Numbered from the stretch's first letter, positions 1 through 8,310 are shown. The stretch is 64,000 nucleotides of DNA from Micromonospora costi (GCF_003626655.1 NZ_RBAN01000001.1:1240001-1304000); one strand, 5' to 3'. The notes: generated by a model from the letters alone, not told the origin. A program made the numbers and translations.

Positions 1-2
1 CC

Positions 3-782
3 GAGGTGGAGGAGCAGTACTACCCGGCGGACTGCAGCGAGGTGGACCCGGTACGCCAGGAGCGGCTGCCCGTGGCCACGGACTACCTCACGGGTGTCTT
101 CACGTTCGGCTCGCAGGCCCGCCCGCTGCTCTTCTTCCTCATCGCGTTCCTGGTGCTGTTCGGGTTCCTGGTCGGCGCGTCGTACATCGGCGCCGACCTG
201 AACTCGGGCGGGGTGGTCAACCTGCTGCTCTGGCGGCCGCGGCGGATGACCGTGCTCGGCACGAAGCTGGGCACGCTGCTCGGCGCGACGCTCGTGCTGT
301 CGCTGCTCGCCTCGGTCGCGTACCTCGCCACGTTCTGGGTCATCGGGCAGACCGCCGGTCTGGCGGGCCAGCTGGACGCGGACTTCTGGCGCGAGCTGGG
401 CGCGCTCCACGCCCGCGGGATGGTGCTGGTGCTGCTCGCCACTGCGCTCGGGTTCGCGCTCGCCACGCTGGGCCGGCACACGTCGGCCGCCCTCGGCACG
501 GCGGCCGCGTACGCGGTGGTCTGGGAGTTGGGCGCGCGGCTGGTCCTGGAGATCGTGGACGCGCCGCGCCCGGACCGGTTCATGCTCTCCAGCCACGTCG
601 GGGCCTGGCTCGCGGGTGAGGCCCGGTTCTGGGACGCGAGCGGGTGCGCGAGCAGCGGCGGCGGCTTCTGCGACGCGTCCTACACGCTGACCGGGGGTAC
701 GGCCCTGACCGTGCTGCTCGTCCTGACCGGGGTGCTGGCGGTGGCGGCGTTCGCCGCGTTCCGCCGCCGGGACCTGATCTGA
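3..782 (+). CDS. ABC-2 type transporter permease (5'-truncated by window edge)
   Basis: The reading frame is open to the window edge, so this is the C-terminal part of a larger protein; the in-frame GTG at 6 is probably internal. Counting from that GTG, hydrophobic spans lie near residues 40-62, 86-113, 136-158, 160-180 and 232-250. The cytoplasmic-type motif GADLNSGGVVNLLLWRP between the first two spans is what ABC-2 permeases of the ABC2_membrane_2 type carry. Such proteins form the membrane channel of an exporter together with an ATPase, which should lie just upstream. The protein ends in a basic tail (FRRRDLI) typical of a cytoplasmic C-terminus. The substrate cannot be told. The next gene is convergent, with a GC-rich hairpin between them. 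Confidence 0.75.
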   Translation, partial: EVEEQYYPADCSEVDPVRQERLPVATDYLTGVFTFGSQARPLLFFLIAFLVLFGFLVGASYIGADLNSGGVVNLLLWRPRRMTVLGTKLGTLLGATLVLSLLASVAYLATFWVIGQTAGLAGQLDADFWRELGALHARGMVLVLLATALGFALATLGRHTSAALGTAAAYAVVWELGARLVLEIVDAPRPDRFMLSSHVGAWLAGEARFWDASGCASSGGGFCDASYTLTGGTALTVLLVLTGVLAVAAFAAFRRRDLI

Positions 783-860
783 GCCGCGCGCCCGCCGCCC
801 TGGGCAACACCTTGCAGCACCTGAGAGGATCGTGAAGAATTCCTTCACATGACCGACCGT

Positions 861-889
861 GGCCCCGCCCCGCCCGAGCGGGTGGGGCC
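861..889. terminator. GC-rich hairpin between convergent genes
   Basis: GGCCCC (861-866) pairs with GGGGCC (884-889), and the inner bases (CCCG against CGGG) continue the stem. It lies between the convergent permease and ROK genes and has no T-run, as is usual for actinobacterial terminators. Confidence 0.45.
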
Positions 890-902
890 GGCCCGGACGG
901 GG

Positions 903-2078
903 TCAGCCCACGGTGGAGCCGAAGACCTCGTCGCGGACGGCGTCCAGGGCGGTACGCAACGCACCCTGAAGGATCGGTTCCTCGGTCAGCCCGGTGGGCA
1001 CCACGCGGGGGCGCACCAGCGTGATGGCGGCGACCTCGTGCTGCACCCGCTCGGCGAGCGCCGTCCCGCCGGCCTGCCCCACCTCGCCCGCGAGCACCAC
1101 GAGCGGCGGGTCCAGCACCACGCAGGTGCTCGCCACGCCGAGCGCGAGCCGGCGGGCCAGCTCGTCGAGCACCGGGCCGCCGCTCTCTCCGGCCTCGAGT
1201 GCGGCGCGTACCGCCTCGGCCGCGTTGCCCGCCGTGAAACCGTGCTCGCGGGCCACCCCGCGCACCGCGTCCGCTCCCACGAGCTGCTGGAACGCCGGCT
1301 TGGCCCGCCGCGCGACGTCCCGCGGGATGGGCACGCCGGGCACTGGGAGGTAACCGATCTCGCCGGCCGCGCCGCTGCTGCCGTGGTGCAGCCGCCCGCC
1401 CAGCATGATCGCCAGGCCGACGCCGGCGCCGATCCAGACCAGGACGAAGTCCGCGAGCCCCGCGGCGGCACCGGACTGCGCCTCGGCCACCGCGGCGAGG
1501 TTCACGTCGTTCTCGAAGACCACCGGGGTGTGCAGGTCCTCGCGCAGGGCGGCGAGCAGGCCGCGGTGCCAGCGGGGCAGGTTGAACGCGAAGGTGATGT
1601 CGCCGGTGGCCGGGTCGACCAGGCCGGGCGTGCCGAGCACCACCCGCCGTACGCTCGACAGCTGCGCCTGGGCGCTGCTGGCCGCCTGGACCACGGCGTT
1701 GTGCACCACGCCCACCGGGTCGTCCGTGTCCCGCGTGGACTGCTCCACCCGCCCGATCACCGCGCCCGTGATGTCCGCGCAGGCGGCCACCACCCGGTCC
1801 GGGCCGACATCCACGCCGACCACGTGCGCGCTGCCCGGCCGTACGGCGTAGAGCTGGGCGTTCGGCCCCCGCCCGCCGGCCTGCTCGCCGACCCGGGTGA
1901 CCAGCCCGCGCTCCTCCAGGCGCTCGACCAGCTGCGAGGCCGTCACCTTCGACAGCCCGGTCAGTTCGCCGAGCCGGGCCCGGGTCAACGGCCCCCGCTC
2001 GAGCAGGAGTTCCAGTGCCGCACGGTCGTTGAGCGCCCGCAACAGGCGGGGGGTACCGGGCAGCCGGCTCGCACTCAT
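903..2078 (-). CDS. ROK family transcriptional regulator
   Basis: A 391-residue DNA-binding regulator. An N-terminal winged helix-turn-helix (about residues 12-60, with GPLTRARLGELTGLSKVTAS) is followed by a ROK sugar-kinase-like fold (VVGVDVGPDR, then GAGVGLAIMLGG and GAAGEIGYL). The CxCGxxGC zinc motif of ROK kinases is absent, so it is a regulator rather than a glucokinase. The ATG at 2078 is preceded by AGAGGA at good spacing; longer in-frame starts give a low-complexity leader and were rejected. It is divergent from a GH3 hexosaminidase, with an inverted repeat between them that probably binds this protein. The likely signal is an amino sugar or other GH3 product; this is inference from the neighbour. 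Regulator identity is sure, ligand is not. Confidence 0.9.
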   Translation of the reverse strand: MSASRLPGTPRLLRALNDRAALELLLERGPLTRARLGELTGLSKVTASQLVERLEERGLVTRVGEQAGGRGPNAQLYAVRPGSAHVVGVDVGPDRVVAACADITGAVIGRVEQSTRDTDDPVGVVHNAVVQAASSAQAQLSSVRRVVLGTPGLVDPATGDITFAFNLPRWHRGLLAALREDLHTPVVFENDVNLAAVAEAQSGAAAGLADFVLVWIGAGVGLAIMLGGRLHHGSSGAAGEIGYLPVPGVPIPRDVARRAKPAFQQLVGADAVRGVAREHGFTAGNAAEAVRAALEAGESGGPVLDELARRLALGVASTCVVLDPPLVVLAGEVGQAGGTALAERVQHEVAAITLVRPRVVPTGLTEEPILQGALRTALDAVRDEVFGSTVG

Positions 2079-2094
2079 TCCACGTCCTCTAGAT

Positions 2095-2111
2095 TTAGTA
2101 AACCTTGCTAA
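2095..2111. promoter_or_regulatory. Putative ROK operator
   Basis: TTAGTAA (2095-2101) and TTGCTAA (2105-2111) form an imperfect inverted repeat with a 3-nt centre, in an AT-rich island just upstream of the ROK start. ROK repressors of actinobacteria bind TTAGTAAA-like repeats of this kind. It could control both divergent genes. Confidence 0.5.
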
Positions 2112-2256
2112 CTGTAAACCGACCTGCGAACGGGTAGCCGTAGCGTATCGGCCGCCCGGACCGGGAGTACTCGGTCGACCCGGCACCGCTGTGCGGCCGG
2201 GACGGCCGGGGCCCGGTACGACACTCGTGCCGCCCGGCACCGAAGGGGGAGATCAC

Positions 2257-3711
2257 GTGGGGCTGGATCCAGGACTGCGGCGCCTCGCGCTGGGCACGTT
2301 GCTGGCCGCGTACGAGGGCCCCGTCCCGCCGGACTGGGCGGTCGAGCTGGTCGCCGACGGCCTGGCCGGGCACACCCTGTTCGGCACCAACGTGCACGAC
2401 CCGGCCCAGGTGGCGGCGACCACGGCCGCCCTGCGGGAGGGGCGGGCCGACGTGCTCGTCGCGATCGACGAGGAGGGCGGCGACGTCACCCGCCTCGCCC
2501 ACGCCACGGGCAGCCCGTACCCCGGCAACGCGGCGCTCGGCGCGATCGGCGACGTGGCCCTCACGCGGCGCGTCTACGAGGCGATCGGCATGGAGCTGGC
2601 CGCGCTCGGCATCACCGTGGACCTCGCCCCGACGGTCGACGTGAACACGGCCGACGAGAACCCGGTCATCGGCACCCGTTCCTTCGGCGCGGACCCGGTG
2701 CGGGTGGCCGCGCACTCCGCGGCCGCCGTGACCGGTCTCCAGACGGTGGGCGTGGCGGCCTGCGCCAAGCACTTCCCGGGGCACGGCGCAACGGTCGCCG
2801 ACTCGCACCACGAACTGCCCACCGTGGACGTGCCACTCGACGTGCTGCGCAGCCGGGACCTGCCCCCGTTCGCCGCCGTGGTCGCCGCGAACGCCCAGGC
2901 CGTCATGACCGCCCACATCCGCGTGCCGGCGCTGACCGGCGCCGGGCCGGCCACGTTCAGCCGGTCGGTGCTCGTCGACCTGCTCCGCACCGAGTACGGC
3001 TTCACCGGCGCCGTGATCACCGACGCGCTGGAGATGAAGGGCGCCTCGCTGGCCGCCGGTGGCATCGGGCCGGCCGCCGTCCGGGCCCTCGCCGCCGGAG
3101 CGGACCTGCTGTGCATCGGCGCGAAGGTCGACGCGGAGCTGGTCGAGCACGTCGCCGCCGAGATCGTCGCCGCGCTCGACGACGGCCGGTTGGACCGGGC
3201 CCGGGTCGAGGAGGCGGCCGGCCGGGCCGCCACGCTCGCCGCCTGGACCCGGGCCGCCACGCGCGCCCCGTCCGGCGGCGGCACCGACCTGGGGTACGCG
3301 GCGGCGCGCCGCGCCGTACGGATCGACGGGGTGCTCAGCGGTCTCGAACGGCCGCTGGTGGTGCAGCTTCACGCCGCCTCGACCATGGCCGAGGGGCGGG
3401 TGCCCTGGGGTCTCGGGCCGCACCTCGCCGACGCCGAGGAGATCCGGGTGGTCGCCGCCGAGACCGACCCGGCGACCCTGCGCCGGCTCGCCGGGGACCG
3501 GCCGATCGTCCTGGTCGGTCGGCACCTGCACCGGCTGACCGGTGCCCCCGAACTGGTCACCGCGCTGGCCGCGGAGCACCCCGTGACCGTCGTCGAGATG
3601 GGCTGGCCGGCGCAGTGGCGGCCCGCCGGGGTCCGCGCCTTCGTCACCACGTACGGCGCGAGCCACGCCAACGGCCGCGCCGCCGCCGAGGCGCTCGGGC
3701 TGGCCGGCTGA
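2257..3711 (+). CDS. Glycoside hydrolase family 3 beta-N-acetylhexosaminidase-like protein
   Basis: A 484-residue GH3 enzyme expected to remove terminal beta-N-acetylglucosamine from muropeptides or chitooligosaccharides. The family signature KHFPGHG is at residues 171-177, followed by the DSHHELP stretch of NagZ-type enzymes, and the catalytic aspartate is D256 in VITDALEM. After the TIM barrel (to about residue 340) comes a C-terminal alpha/beta domain, so it is longer than the single-domain proteobacterial NagZ and resembles the two-domain form of Gram-positive bacteria. No signal peptide is visible, so it acts in the cytoplasm. The GTG start at 2257 has an AGGGGGAG ribosome site. It is divergent from the ROK regulator and probably under its control. 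The exact substrate is inferred. Confidence 0.85.
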   Translation: MGLDPGLRRLALGTLLAAYEGPVPPDWAVELVADGLAGHTLFGTNVHDPAQVAATTAALREGRADVLVAIDEEGGDVTRLAHATGSPYPGNAALGAIGDVALTRRVYEAIGMELAALGITVDLAPTVDVNTADENPVIGTRSFGADPVRVAAHSAAAVTGLQTVGVAACAKHFPGHGATVADSHHELPTVDVPLDVLRSRDLPPFAAVVAANAQAVMTAHIRVPALTGAGPATFSRSVLVDLLRTEYGFTGAVITDALEMKGASLAAGGIGPAAVRALAAGADLLCIGAKVDAELVEHVAAEIVAALDDGRLDRARVEEAAGRAATLAAWTRAATRAPSGGGTDLGYAAARRAVRIDGVLSGLERPLVVQLHAASTMAEGRVPWGLGPHLADAEEIRVVAAETDPATLRRLAGDRPIVLVGRHLHRLTGAPELVTALAAEHPVTVVEMGWPAQWRPAGVRAFVTTYGASHANGRAAAEALGLAG

Positions 3712-3730
3712 GGGCGGCCGGTCCGGTCCG

Positions 3731-3748
3731 CCCCGAGGTCGCTCGGGG
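3731..3748. terminator. Short hairpin after the GH3 gene
   Basis: CCCCGAG (3731-3737) and CTCGGGG (3742-3748) enclose a 4-nt loop 20 nt after the GH3 stop codon. Confidence 0.4.
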
Positions 3749-3816
3749 CTGGCCGGCAGGGCGCGGCCGCCCGCCGCCGAGGCATTGCCCGGCCGCAGGA
3801 CGGGTAACCAGGCAGG

Positions 3817-5019
3817 ATGACCGCCACCGACCCCTGGCACCGGGCCCTGGCCGACCTGCTGTCCCGGTCGCACCGGCTGCCGCCGGACGAGCTGCCGGGC
3901 GCGCTCGACGCGGCGCTCCGGCCCCTGGGGGCCACGGCGACGATCTACCTGGTCGACGTCGAGCAGTGCGACCTGCGTCCGCTGGCCGTGCCCGGCCGGC
4001 CGCCGCCGGACCCGCTGTCGATCGACGCGAGCCTCGCCGGCCGTGCGTTCACCCAGGTCGAGGTGCACGCCACCCAGGGGCCGCCACCTCGGTTGTGGGT
4101 TCCGGTGATCGACGGCACGGACCGCCTCGGGCTGCTGGAGGTCGCCCCGCCGCCGGGCGCGGATCTCGCCGATGCCGCGCTGCGCGACGGCTGCCGGCTG
4201 ATCGCCGGGTCCATCGGGCACCTGGTGGCCAGCAAGAGCGCGTACGGCGACGCTCTGCTCCAGTCGCGCCGCAGCCGTCCCATGGAGGTCTCGGCCGAAC
4301 TGCTCTGGCAGATCCTGCCACCGCTCACGTTCGCCACACCCGACACGGCGGTCAGCGCGGTCCTCGAGCCCGCGTACGCCGTGGGCGGCGACGCCTTCGA
4401 CTACGCGTTCGGCGCGGGTCGCGTGGCGTTCTCGATCCTCGACGGTGTCGGTCGCGGCCTGCCGGCGGTGCTCACCACCTCGGTCGCGCTCGCCGCCCTG
4501 CGCGCCACCCGGCGGGCCGGCGGGGATCTGCGGGACGCGGCCGAGGCCGTCGACGCCGCCATCACAGGGCAGTGGCAGGACGCCCGCTTCGTGACCGCGG
4601 TACTCGGCGAGTTCGACACCCGCACCGGAGAACTCCGCTACCTCAACGCGGGCCACCCGGCACCGCTGCTCTTGCGCGGGGGCCGGGCCGTAGGGACGCT
4701 CGACGGCGGCCGGCGGCTCCCGCTCGGCCTGCCCGCCGACGGGGTCGAGGTGGGCAGGACGCGGTTGGAACCCGACGACCGGCTGCTGCTGCACACCGAC
4801 GGCATGACGGAGGCCCGGAACGCCGCCGGCGAGCTGTTCGGGTTGGCGCGCCTGGCCGACCTCGCCGAGCGGCACATCGCGGCCGGTCTTCCGTCGCCCG
4901 AGACACTGCGCCGCCTCAGCCACGCGGTGGCCGAGCACCAGGCCGGCCCGCTGCGCGACGACGCGACCCTGGTGCTGCTCGAATGGTCCCGGCAGGCGAG
5001 CGCCCGGATGGAGCCGTGA
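3817..5019 (+). CDS. GAF-like sensor / SpoIIE-type PP2C serine phosphatase
   Basis: A 400-residue protein with an N-terminal GAF-like sensory half (about residues 1-150) and a C-terminal PP2C-SpoIIE domain. The phosphatase motifs are visible in order: ILPPLTF, VGGDAFDYAF (metal aspartate D192), DGVGRGLPA, NAGHPAPLLL, HTDGMTEARN and RDDATLVLLEW. Enzymes of this family dephosphorylate anti-anti-sigma factors of the STAS type and thereby release an alternative sigma factor. A STAS gene lies immediately downstream on the opposite strand, only 13 nt from this stop codon, and is an obvious candidate substrate. No membrane segment is seen. The input sensed by the GAF-like half is unknown. Confidence 0.88.
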   Translation: MTATDPWHRALADLLSRSHRLPPDELPGALDAALRPLGATATIYLVDVEQCDLRPLAVPGRPPPDPLSIDASLAGRAFTQVEVHATQGPPPRLWVPVIDGTDRLGLLEVAPPPGADLADAALRDGCRLIAGSIGHLVASKSAYGDALLQSRRSRPMEVSAELLWQILPPLTFATPDTAVSAVLEPAYAVGGDAFDYAFGAGRVAFSILDGVGRGLPAVLTTSVALAALRATRRAGGDLRDAAEAVDAAITGQWQDARFVTAVLGEFDTRTGELRYLNAGHPAPLLLRGGRAVGTLDGGRRLPLGLPADGVEVGRTRLEPDDRLLLHTDGMTEARNAAGELFGLARLADLAERHIAAGLPSPETLRRLSHAVAEHQAGPLRDDATLVLLEWSRQASARMEP

Positions 5020-5032
5020 CGCCCCGGAACCG

Positions 5033-5386
5033 CTAGTCGATACCGCGGAAGCCGGCCGCGCGGGGCGACGGGTCGTCCGCGGGCAGACCGAGCAGCGGGC
5101 CGACCGCCGTGATCCGGAGCACTCGGGCCACCACCGGCTGCGGGTCGACCACGCGCAGCGCCACCCCGTCACGCCGGGCGGTCATGGCGGCGCTCACCAG
5201 GACGCGTACGCCGCTGGAGTCGAGAAAGCCCACCTCGGCCAGGTCGACGACGACCGACCGCGTCCCCGGCCTTTCGAGCGCTCCGCCCAGGGCGGCGTGC
5301 AGCGTGTCGGCGGTGGCCATGTCGACCTCGCCGACCGGGCACAGGACGACCTCGCCCGCACCCGCGTCCCGCAGATGCACGTCCAT
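5033..5386 (-). CDS. STAS domain anti-sigma factor antagonist
   Basis: A 117-residue single-domain STAS protein. The phosphorylatable serine motif is in DLAEVGFLDSSGVRVLV. In partner-switching systems such a protein binds an anti-sigma kinase when unphosphorylated and frees a sigma factor. The start at 5386 (MDVHLRDAG) gives the normal STAS length and has GGAG 11 nt upstream; a longer in-frame version to 5479 would add a tail with no domain. It is convergent with the PP2C gene, so the two share a locus but not a transcript. No anti-sigma kinase or sigma gene lies next to it. Confidence 0.85.
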   Translation of the reverse strand: MDVHLRDAGAGEVVLCPVGEVDMATADTLHAALGGALERPGTRSVVVDLAEVGFLDSSGVRVLVSAAMTARRDGVALRVVDPQPVVARVLRITAVGPLLGLPADDPSPRAAGFRGID

Positions 5387-5660
5387 GCGCCGCCCCGCTC
5401 CGGAATTCCTCGGATCACCCGGCCCAGGGGCCGACGCAGCGACCATACCGGCCGGCCGGATCTTCCGCACATTCCGCACGCTGTGTCACTGAGCTGCTCG
5501 TCGGTCCGGCGGCTTCCGTTCCAGGTCAAGTCCACTATTCGACACGCCAAACCGGCGCGAGGCATCTTGCCCCGGGCGAGTTCGATACGTAGCGTGATCG
5601 ACGGAACACGCGATCGGCGCCTCGCCGCCGGTCGCCACACGGGGACCTGGGGGGAAGGCT

Positions 5661-5696
5661 GCGGACCGTGGATCCGGCCCGGGATCCACGGTCCGC
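5661..5696. terminator. Perfect 15-bp hairpin in a 360-nt gene-free stretch
   Basis: GCGGACCGTGGATCC (5661-5675) and its exact complement (5682-5696) flank a 6-nt loop, 53 nt after the stop codon of the leftward GNAT gene. It is best read as that gene's terminator. The rest of 5387-5748 shows no gene; it should contain the STAS promoter, which I could not place. Confidence 0.6.
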
Positions 5697-5748
5697 GCCC
5701 TGTGCCGTCGCCGGCCCATCGGTCGCCGGCGCCGCGCCGGAGGCGCGC

Positions 5749-6441
5749 TCAGGCCGGGTAGACCCCGAACGAACGCCAGCCCCGATCGGGGAACCCGGCG
5801 GCCTCCGCCACCCGCGCCGAGGCGTGGTTGTCGTCGTTGTGCAGGTAGGTCGGCACCGCGCCCTCGTCGAGCACCCGCCGCGCCGCCTGGGCGACCAGCC
5901 GCCGCGCGAGCCCCCGACCCCGGGCGGCCGGGGTCGTGCCGACGGCGAGTTCGTGGCCGTACTGGTCGTGCCGCTTGATGCCCGCGCCGGCCAGGTAGCG
6001 CCCGTCGGGCGCGCGGACCACCAGCACGTCCCGGTCGAACAGCCGCAGCCAGTCGGGCAGCCCGGGCGAGGTCGGCGGGATCCACTCCCCCACGTCCGGC
6101 AGCGGCGCCGGCGCGAGGCTCCATCGGAAGAGGCCGTCGTGCGTGGCCCAGTCGGGCCGGCCCACGGCAGCGGGCAAGGCCGGGATCAGCCGCTCCCGCG
6201 GGCCGTCGACGAGCGCTTGGACGGCCGCCGCCCGGTCCGGCGGCACGGACAGGACGGTGCTACGGCCGGTGCTCACGGCGATCGCCGGCCGCAGCCGGCC
6301 GTCCCAGGCCGGTTGGGCGCGCCGGTGTGACCGGACCACGTGCAGCCCCGGACGGGCCGGCCACTGGCCGAGCCAGGTCGCCAGGTGCAGCTGGAGCCGC
6401 CGGTCGAGCAACCGCCACCTCCCGTGATCCCCGTCTGGCAC
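5749..6441 (-). CDS. GNAT family N-acetyltransferase
   Basis: A 230-residue acetyl-CoA-dependent acyltransferase. The GNAT core is in the C-terminal half (about residues 140-225): a beta strand ELAVGTTPAARGRGLARRLV containing the R-G-R-G-L-A pyrophosphate-binding loop, then HNDDNHASARVAEAAGF, the usual final motif A/B region. The N-terminal 130 residues, rich in Trp and Arg, belong to no family I recognise and may hold the acceptor site. The start is GTG at 6441. The acceptor substrate cannot be inferred from neighbours; the flanking genes are unrelated and transcribed separately. Confidence 0.82.
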   Translation of the reverse strand: MPDGDHGRWRLLDRRLQLHLATWLGQWPARPGLHVVRSHRRAQPAWDGRLRPAIAVSTGRSTVLSVPPDRAAAVQALVDGPRERLIPALPAAVGRPDWATHDGLFRWSLAPAPLPDVGEWIPPTSPGLPDWLRLFDRDVLVVRAPDGRYLAGAGIKRHDQYGHELAVGTTPAARGRGLARRLVAQAARRVLDEGAVPTYLHNDDNHASARVAEAAGFPDRGWRSFGVYPA

Positions 6442-6542
6442 GCCGGCCGGCCCGGGGTCGGGCTTCCGTCGTGATCACCGTACGCCGGGCGCGGCGGCCG
6501 GGTCGCGCGGACCGGCCAGCGTCCGCCACGCCGGGCCGGGGC

Positions 6543-6558
6543 AGCGACCGCGGTCGCT
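6543..6558. repeat. 16-bp palindrome followed by a T-run
   Basis: AGCGACCGCGGTCGCT is self-complementary and is followed by CTTTT. It lies in the gap between the GNAT start and the small gene at 6720. It could be a rho-independent terminator for a rightward transcript or a protein-binding site. Confidence 0.35.
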
Positions 6559-6646
6559 CTTTTCCGGGCCGCCAGGGTTAGCCGCGGCTCTCACGGGGTA
6601 GCGCCTCCCCCGTGCGTGACATCAGGCCGGATTCCTTACCGGAAAC

Positions 6647-6673
6647 GGGAACCGTCCGCCGGACCGCCGCGTC
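6647..6673 (+). promoter_or_regulatory. Candidate ECF-sigma promoter
   Basis: GGGAACC with the core GGAAC at 6648-6652 is followed after 17 nt by CGTC (6670-6673). This matches the GGAAC-N16/17-CGTC pattern of many actinobacterial ECF promoters. It lies about 45 nt before the start codon at 6720. Confidence 0.4.
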
Positions 6674-6719
6674 ACATCCATTTCCATACATGGACACCTT
6701 TCTTTGGGACGGTATCGTC

Positions 6720-6920
6720 ATGCCGAATCAGCCGAATGACCGGTACCAGCAGGACACCGACCGGATCTGGCGTACGCCGGAGGCCGGCGGGCGCTTCCCG
6801 GCGCAGCCGCCGTACCGGGGCAACCGCGGGGTCGACGCCGACGGGAAGGCGCTGGGCTGGGGTGCGCTGAACGCCCTGCCCGCCGGCGTGTCGGCCCGGC
6901 ACGGCCTCAACAGCCGCTGA
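6720..6920 (+). CDS. Small hypothetical protein
   Basis: A 66-residue protein (MPNQPNDRYQQDTDRIW...), hydrophilic and rich in Gly, Pro, Arg and Gln, with no membrane segment or domain that I recognise. Codon use is strongly GC3-biased through the reading frame, which supports coding. The ATG at 6720 has a weak GGGACGG site. In-frame ATGs at 6690 and 6612 are possible; starting at 6612 would place the start before the proposed ECF promoter, so 6690 or 6720 is preferred. It stands alone, about 110 nt before another unrelated small gene. If the ECF promoter is real it would be a stress-induced product. No function is proposed. Confidence 0.6.
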   Translation: MPNQPNDRYQQDTDRIWRTPEAGGRFPAQPPYRGNRGVDADGKALGWGALNALPAGVSARHGLNSR

Positions 6921-7032
6921 CCGGCGGCGGCGCGGCGCGACACACCCGGATCGTCCACCACGGGCTTTCGCACACCTGTCGGGTAACGTCTCCTGGTCCG
7001 GATTCCGGCCGACGACAGGAGTAGCTGCGCGC

Positions 7033-7551
7033 ATGGGCAAGAAGACGATCCGCGTCTCCGACTTCAGCGGCACGGTGTTGCAGCCCGACGACGAGGTGGT
7101 CCGCGTCGTGGTGCTGGAGCACCCTGACCTGGTGGCCGGGCCCGTGCAACTGGAGGCCACCCCGGTCGAGGTGGAGAGCATCGACGACGCCGCGCTGGAC
7201 GTGGCAGTGGTCGAGATCCACGACCGGCACGCGGGCGGGGAGCCGCGGCGCGTGGTGCTCACCGCGAGCGAGTTCGACGCGATGGCCACGGACACGCCCA
7301 TGGCGCAGCTGCTCAGGACCGCCGAGCGGGTGCGCCCGCCGAAGGCGCGCCGGGGCGCGGAGCGGCTCGACTACGGCACCATCGAGCACGCAGGAAAGCC
7401 GCACCGGGGCCGGGTCACCGACGAGGAGGCCCAGCTGGTGCGGGAGCGGCTCGACGAGGTCAACAAGCGCCTCGCCGACGCCGGGATCCGCCAGATCGAC
7501 CCGGCCGACCCGGAGCACGCCGCCCGGTACGGCTTCCCCACCGCCTCCTGA
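7033..7551 (+). CDS. Hypothetical protein of an actinobacterial conserved type
   Basis: A 172-residue soluble protein beginning MGKKTIRVSDFSGTV. It shows alternating beta-strand-like segments in the first 90 residues and a charged helical C-terminal third (RVTDEEAQLVRERLDEVNKR) ending in a DPADPEHAARYGF motif. The start superficially recalls Lsr2-type nucleoid proteins, but the AT-hook-like C-terminus of Lsr2 is missing, so I do not call it Lsr2. The ATG at 7033 follows a weak purine-rich region (ACAGGAGTAG). It is convergent with the Clp_N gene. Its role is not known to me. Confidence 0.7.
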   Translation: MGKKTIRVSDFSGTVLQPDDEVVRVVVLEHPDLVAGPVQLEATPVEVESIDDAALDVAVVEIHDRHAGGEPRRVVLTASEFDAMATDTPMAQLLRTAERVRPPKARRGAERLDYGTIEHAGKPHRGRVTDEEAQLVRERLDEVNKRLADAGIRQIDPADPEHAARYGFPTAS

Positions 7552-7557
7552 CCTCTC

Positions 7558-7578
7558 GGCCGGGGCTTCGCCCCGGCC
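7558..7578. terminator. Bidirectional hairpin terminator
   Basis: GGCCGGGGC (7558-7566) and GCCCCGGCC (7570-7578) surround a 3-nt loop in the 30-nt gap between two convergent genes. Confidence 0.65.
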
Positions 7579-7581
7579 CGG

Positions 7582-8307
7582 TCAGGCCTGCTTGTGCCGC
7601 ACGGCCTCGATGGCCGCCACGAGGTTGGCTTCGGTGGCGTCCTTCTCGACGCCGAGACCGGTGAGCACGCCGTTTCCGTTCTCCAGCTCGAGCAGGGCGA
7701 GCAGGACGTGCTCGGTGCCGATGTAGTTGTGCCCGAGCCGCAGCGCCTCGCGGAAGGTCAGCTCCATCACCTTCCTGCTCTGTCCGTCGTACGGGATGAG
7801 AGCCGGCACCTCCTCGCCCGACGGCGCGGGCAGCGCGGCGGTCGCCGCCTCGCGGACCCGGTCCGGGGTCACGCCCTGCGCCACGAGGGCCTTCGCGGCC
7901 AGCGCCTCGGGCTCGCTGAGCAGCCCCAGCACCACGTGCTCGGGGCGGATCTCCGTGTGGCCGGTGGCGCGCGCCTCGTTCTGCGCGGCCATCACCACAT
8001 TGCGGGCGCGGGGGGTGAACCGGTTGAAGCCCTCCTGCGGGTCCAGCGGCGTGTCCCGGGGGACGAAGCGCTTCTGCGCGGCCTGCTTGGTGACGCCCAT
8101 GCTGCGACCGATGTCGGTCCACGAGGCGCCCGCGCGCCGGGCCTGGTCCACGAAGTGCCCGATCAGGTGGTCGGCCACCTCGCCCAGGTGGTCGGCCGCC
8201 AGAACCGCGTCGGAGAGTTGCTCGAGCGGTTCGCTGTGCGCCTTCTTGATGGCCTGGATGAGATCGTCCAGGCGTACCGGGTTGTTCATGGGGACGGGAT
8301 TCGTCAT
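7582..8307 (-). CDS. Clp_N-domain protein with N-terminal helix-turn-helix
   Basis: A 241-residue protein without any ATPase domain. Residues about 60-90 (ASWTDIGRSMGVTKQAAQKRF) form a helix-turn-helix. The C-terminal part holds two Clp N-terminal repeats (FTPRARNVVMAAQNEA...EHVVLGLL and LTFREALRLGHNYIGTEHVLLALL) like those by which ClpC/ClpA receive substrates or adaptors. It could be a DNA-binding regulator whose Clp_N part senses or recruits protein-quality-control partners. The ATG at 8307 is chosen because it sits 7 nt after a TATGGT -10 box and so gives a leaderless mRNA; in-frame ATGs at 8319 (inside the -10 box) and 8289 are less fitting. Two palindromes cover its promoter, which strongly suggests autoregulation. 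Confidence 0.85.
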   Translation of the reverse strand: MTNPVPMNNPVRLDDLIQAIKKAHSEPLEQLSDAVLAADHLGEVADHLIGHFVDQARRAGASWTDIGRSMGVTKQAAQKRFVPRDTPLDPQEGFNRFTPRARNVVMAAQNEARATGHTEIRPEHVVLGLLSEPEALAAKALVAQGVTPDRVREAATAALPAPSGEEVPALIPYDGQSRKVMELTFREALRLGHNYIGTEHVLLALLELENGNGVLTGLGVEKDATEANLVAAIEAVRHKQA

Positions 8308-8310
8308 GCC

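Noticed and set aside
2095..5172. Open frame of about 1025 codons on the minus strand
   Set aside because: It lies antisense to the GH3 and PP2C genes, which have clear motifs, and is a by-product of high GC; its translation is low-complexity.
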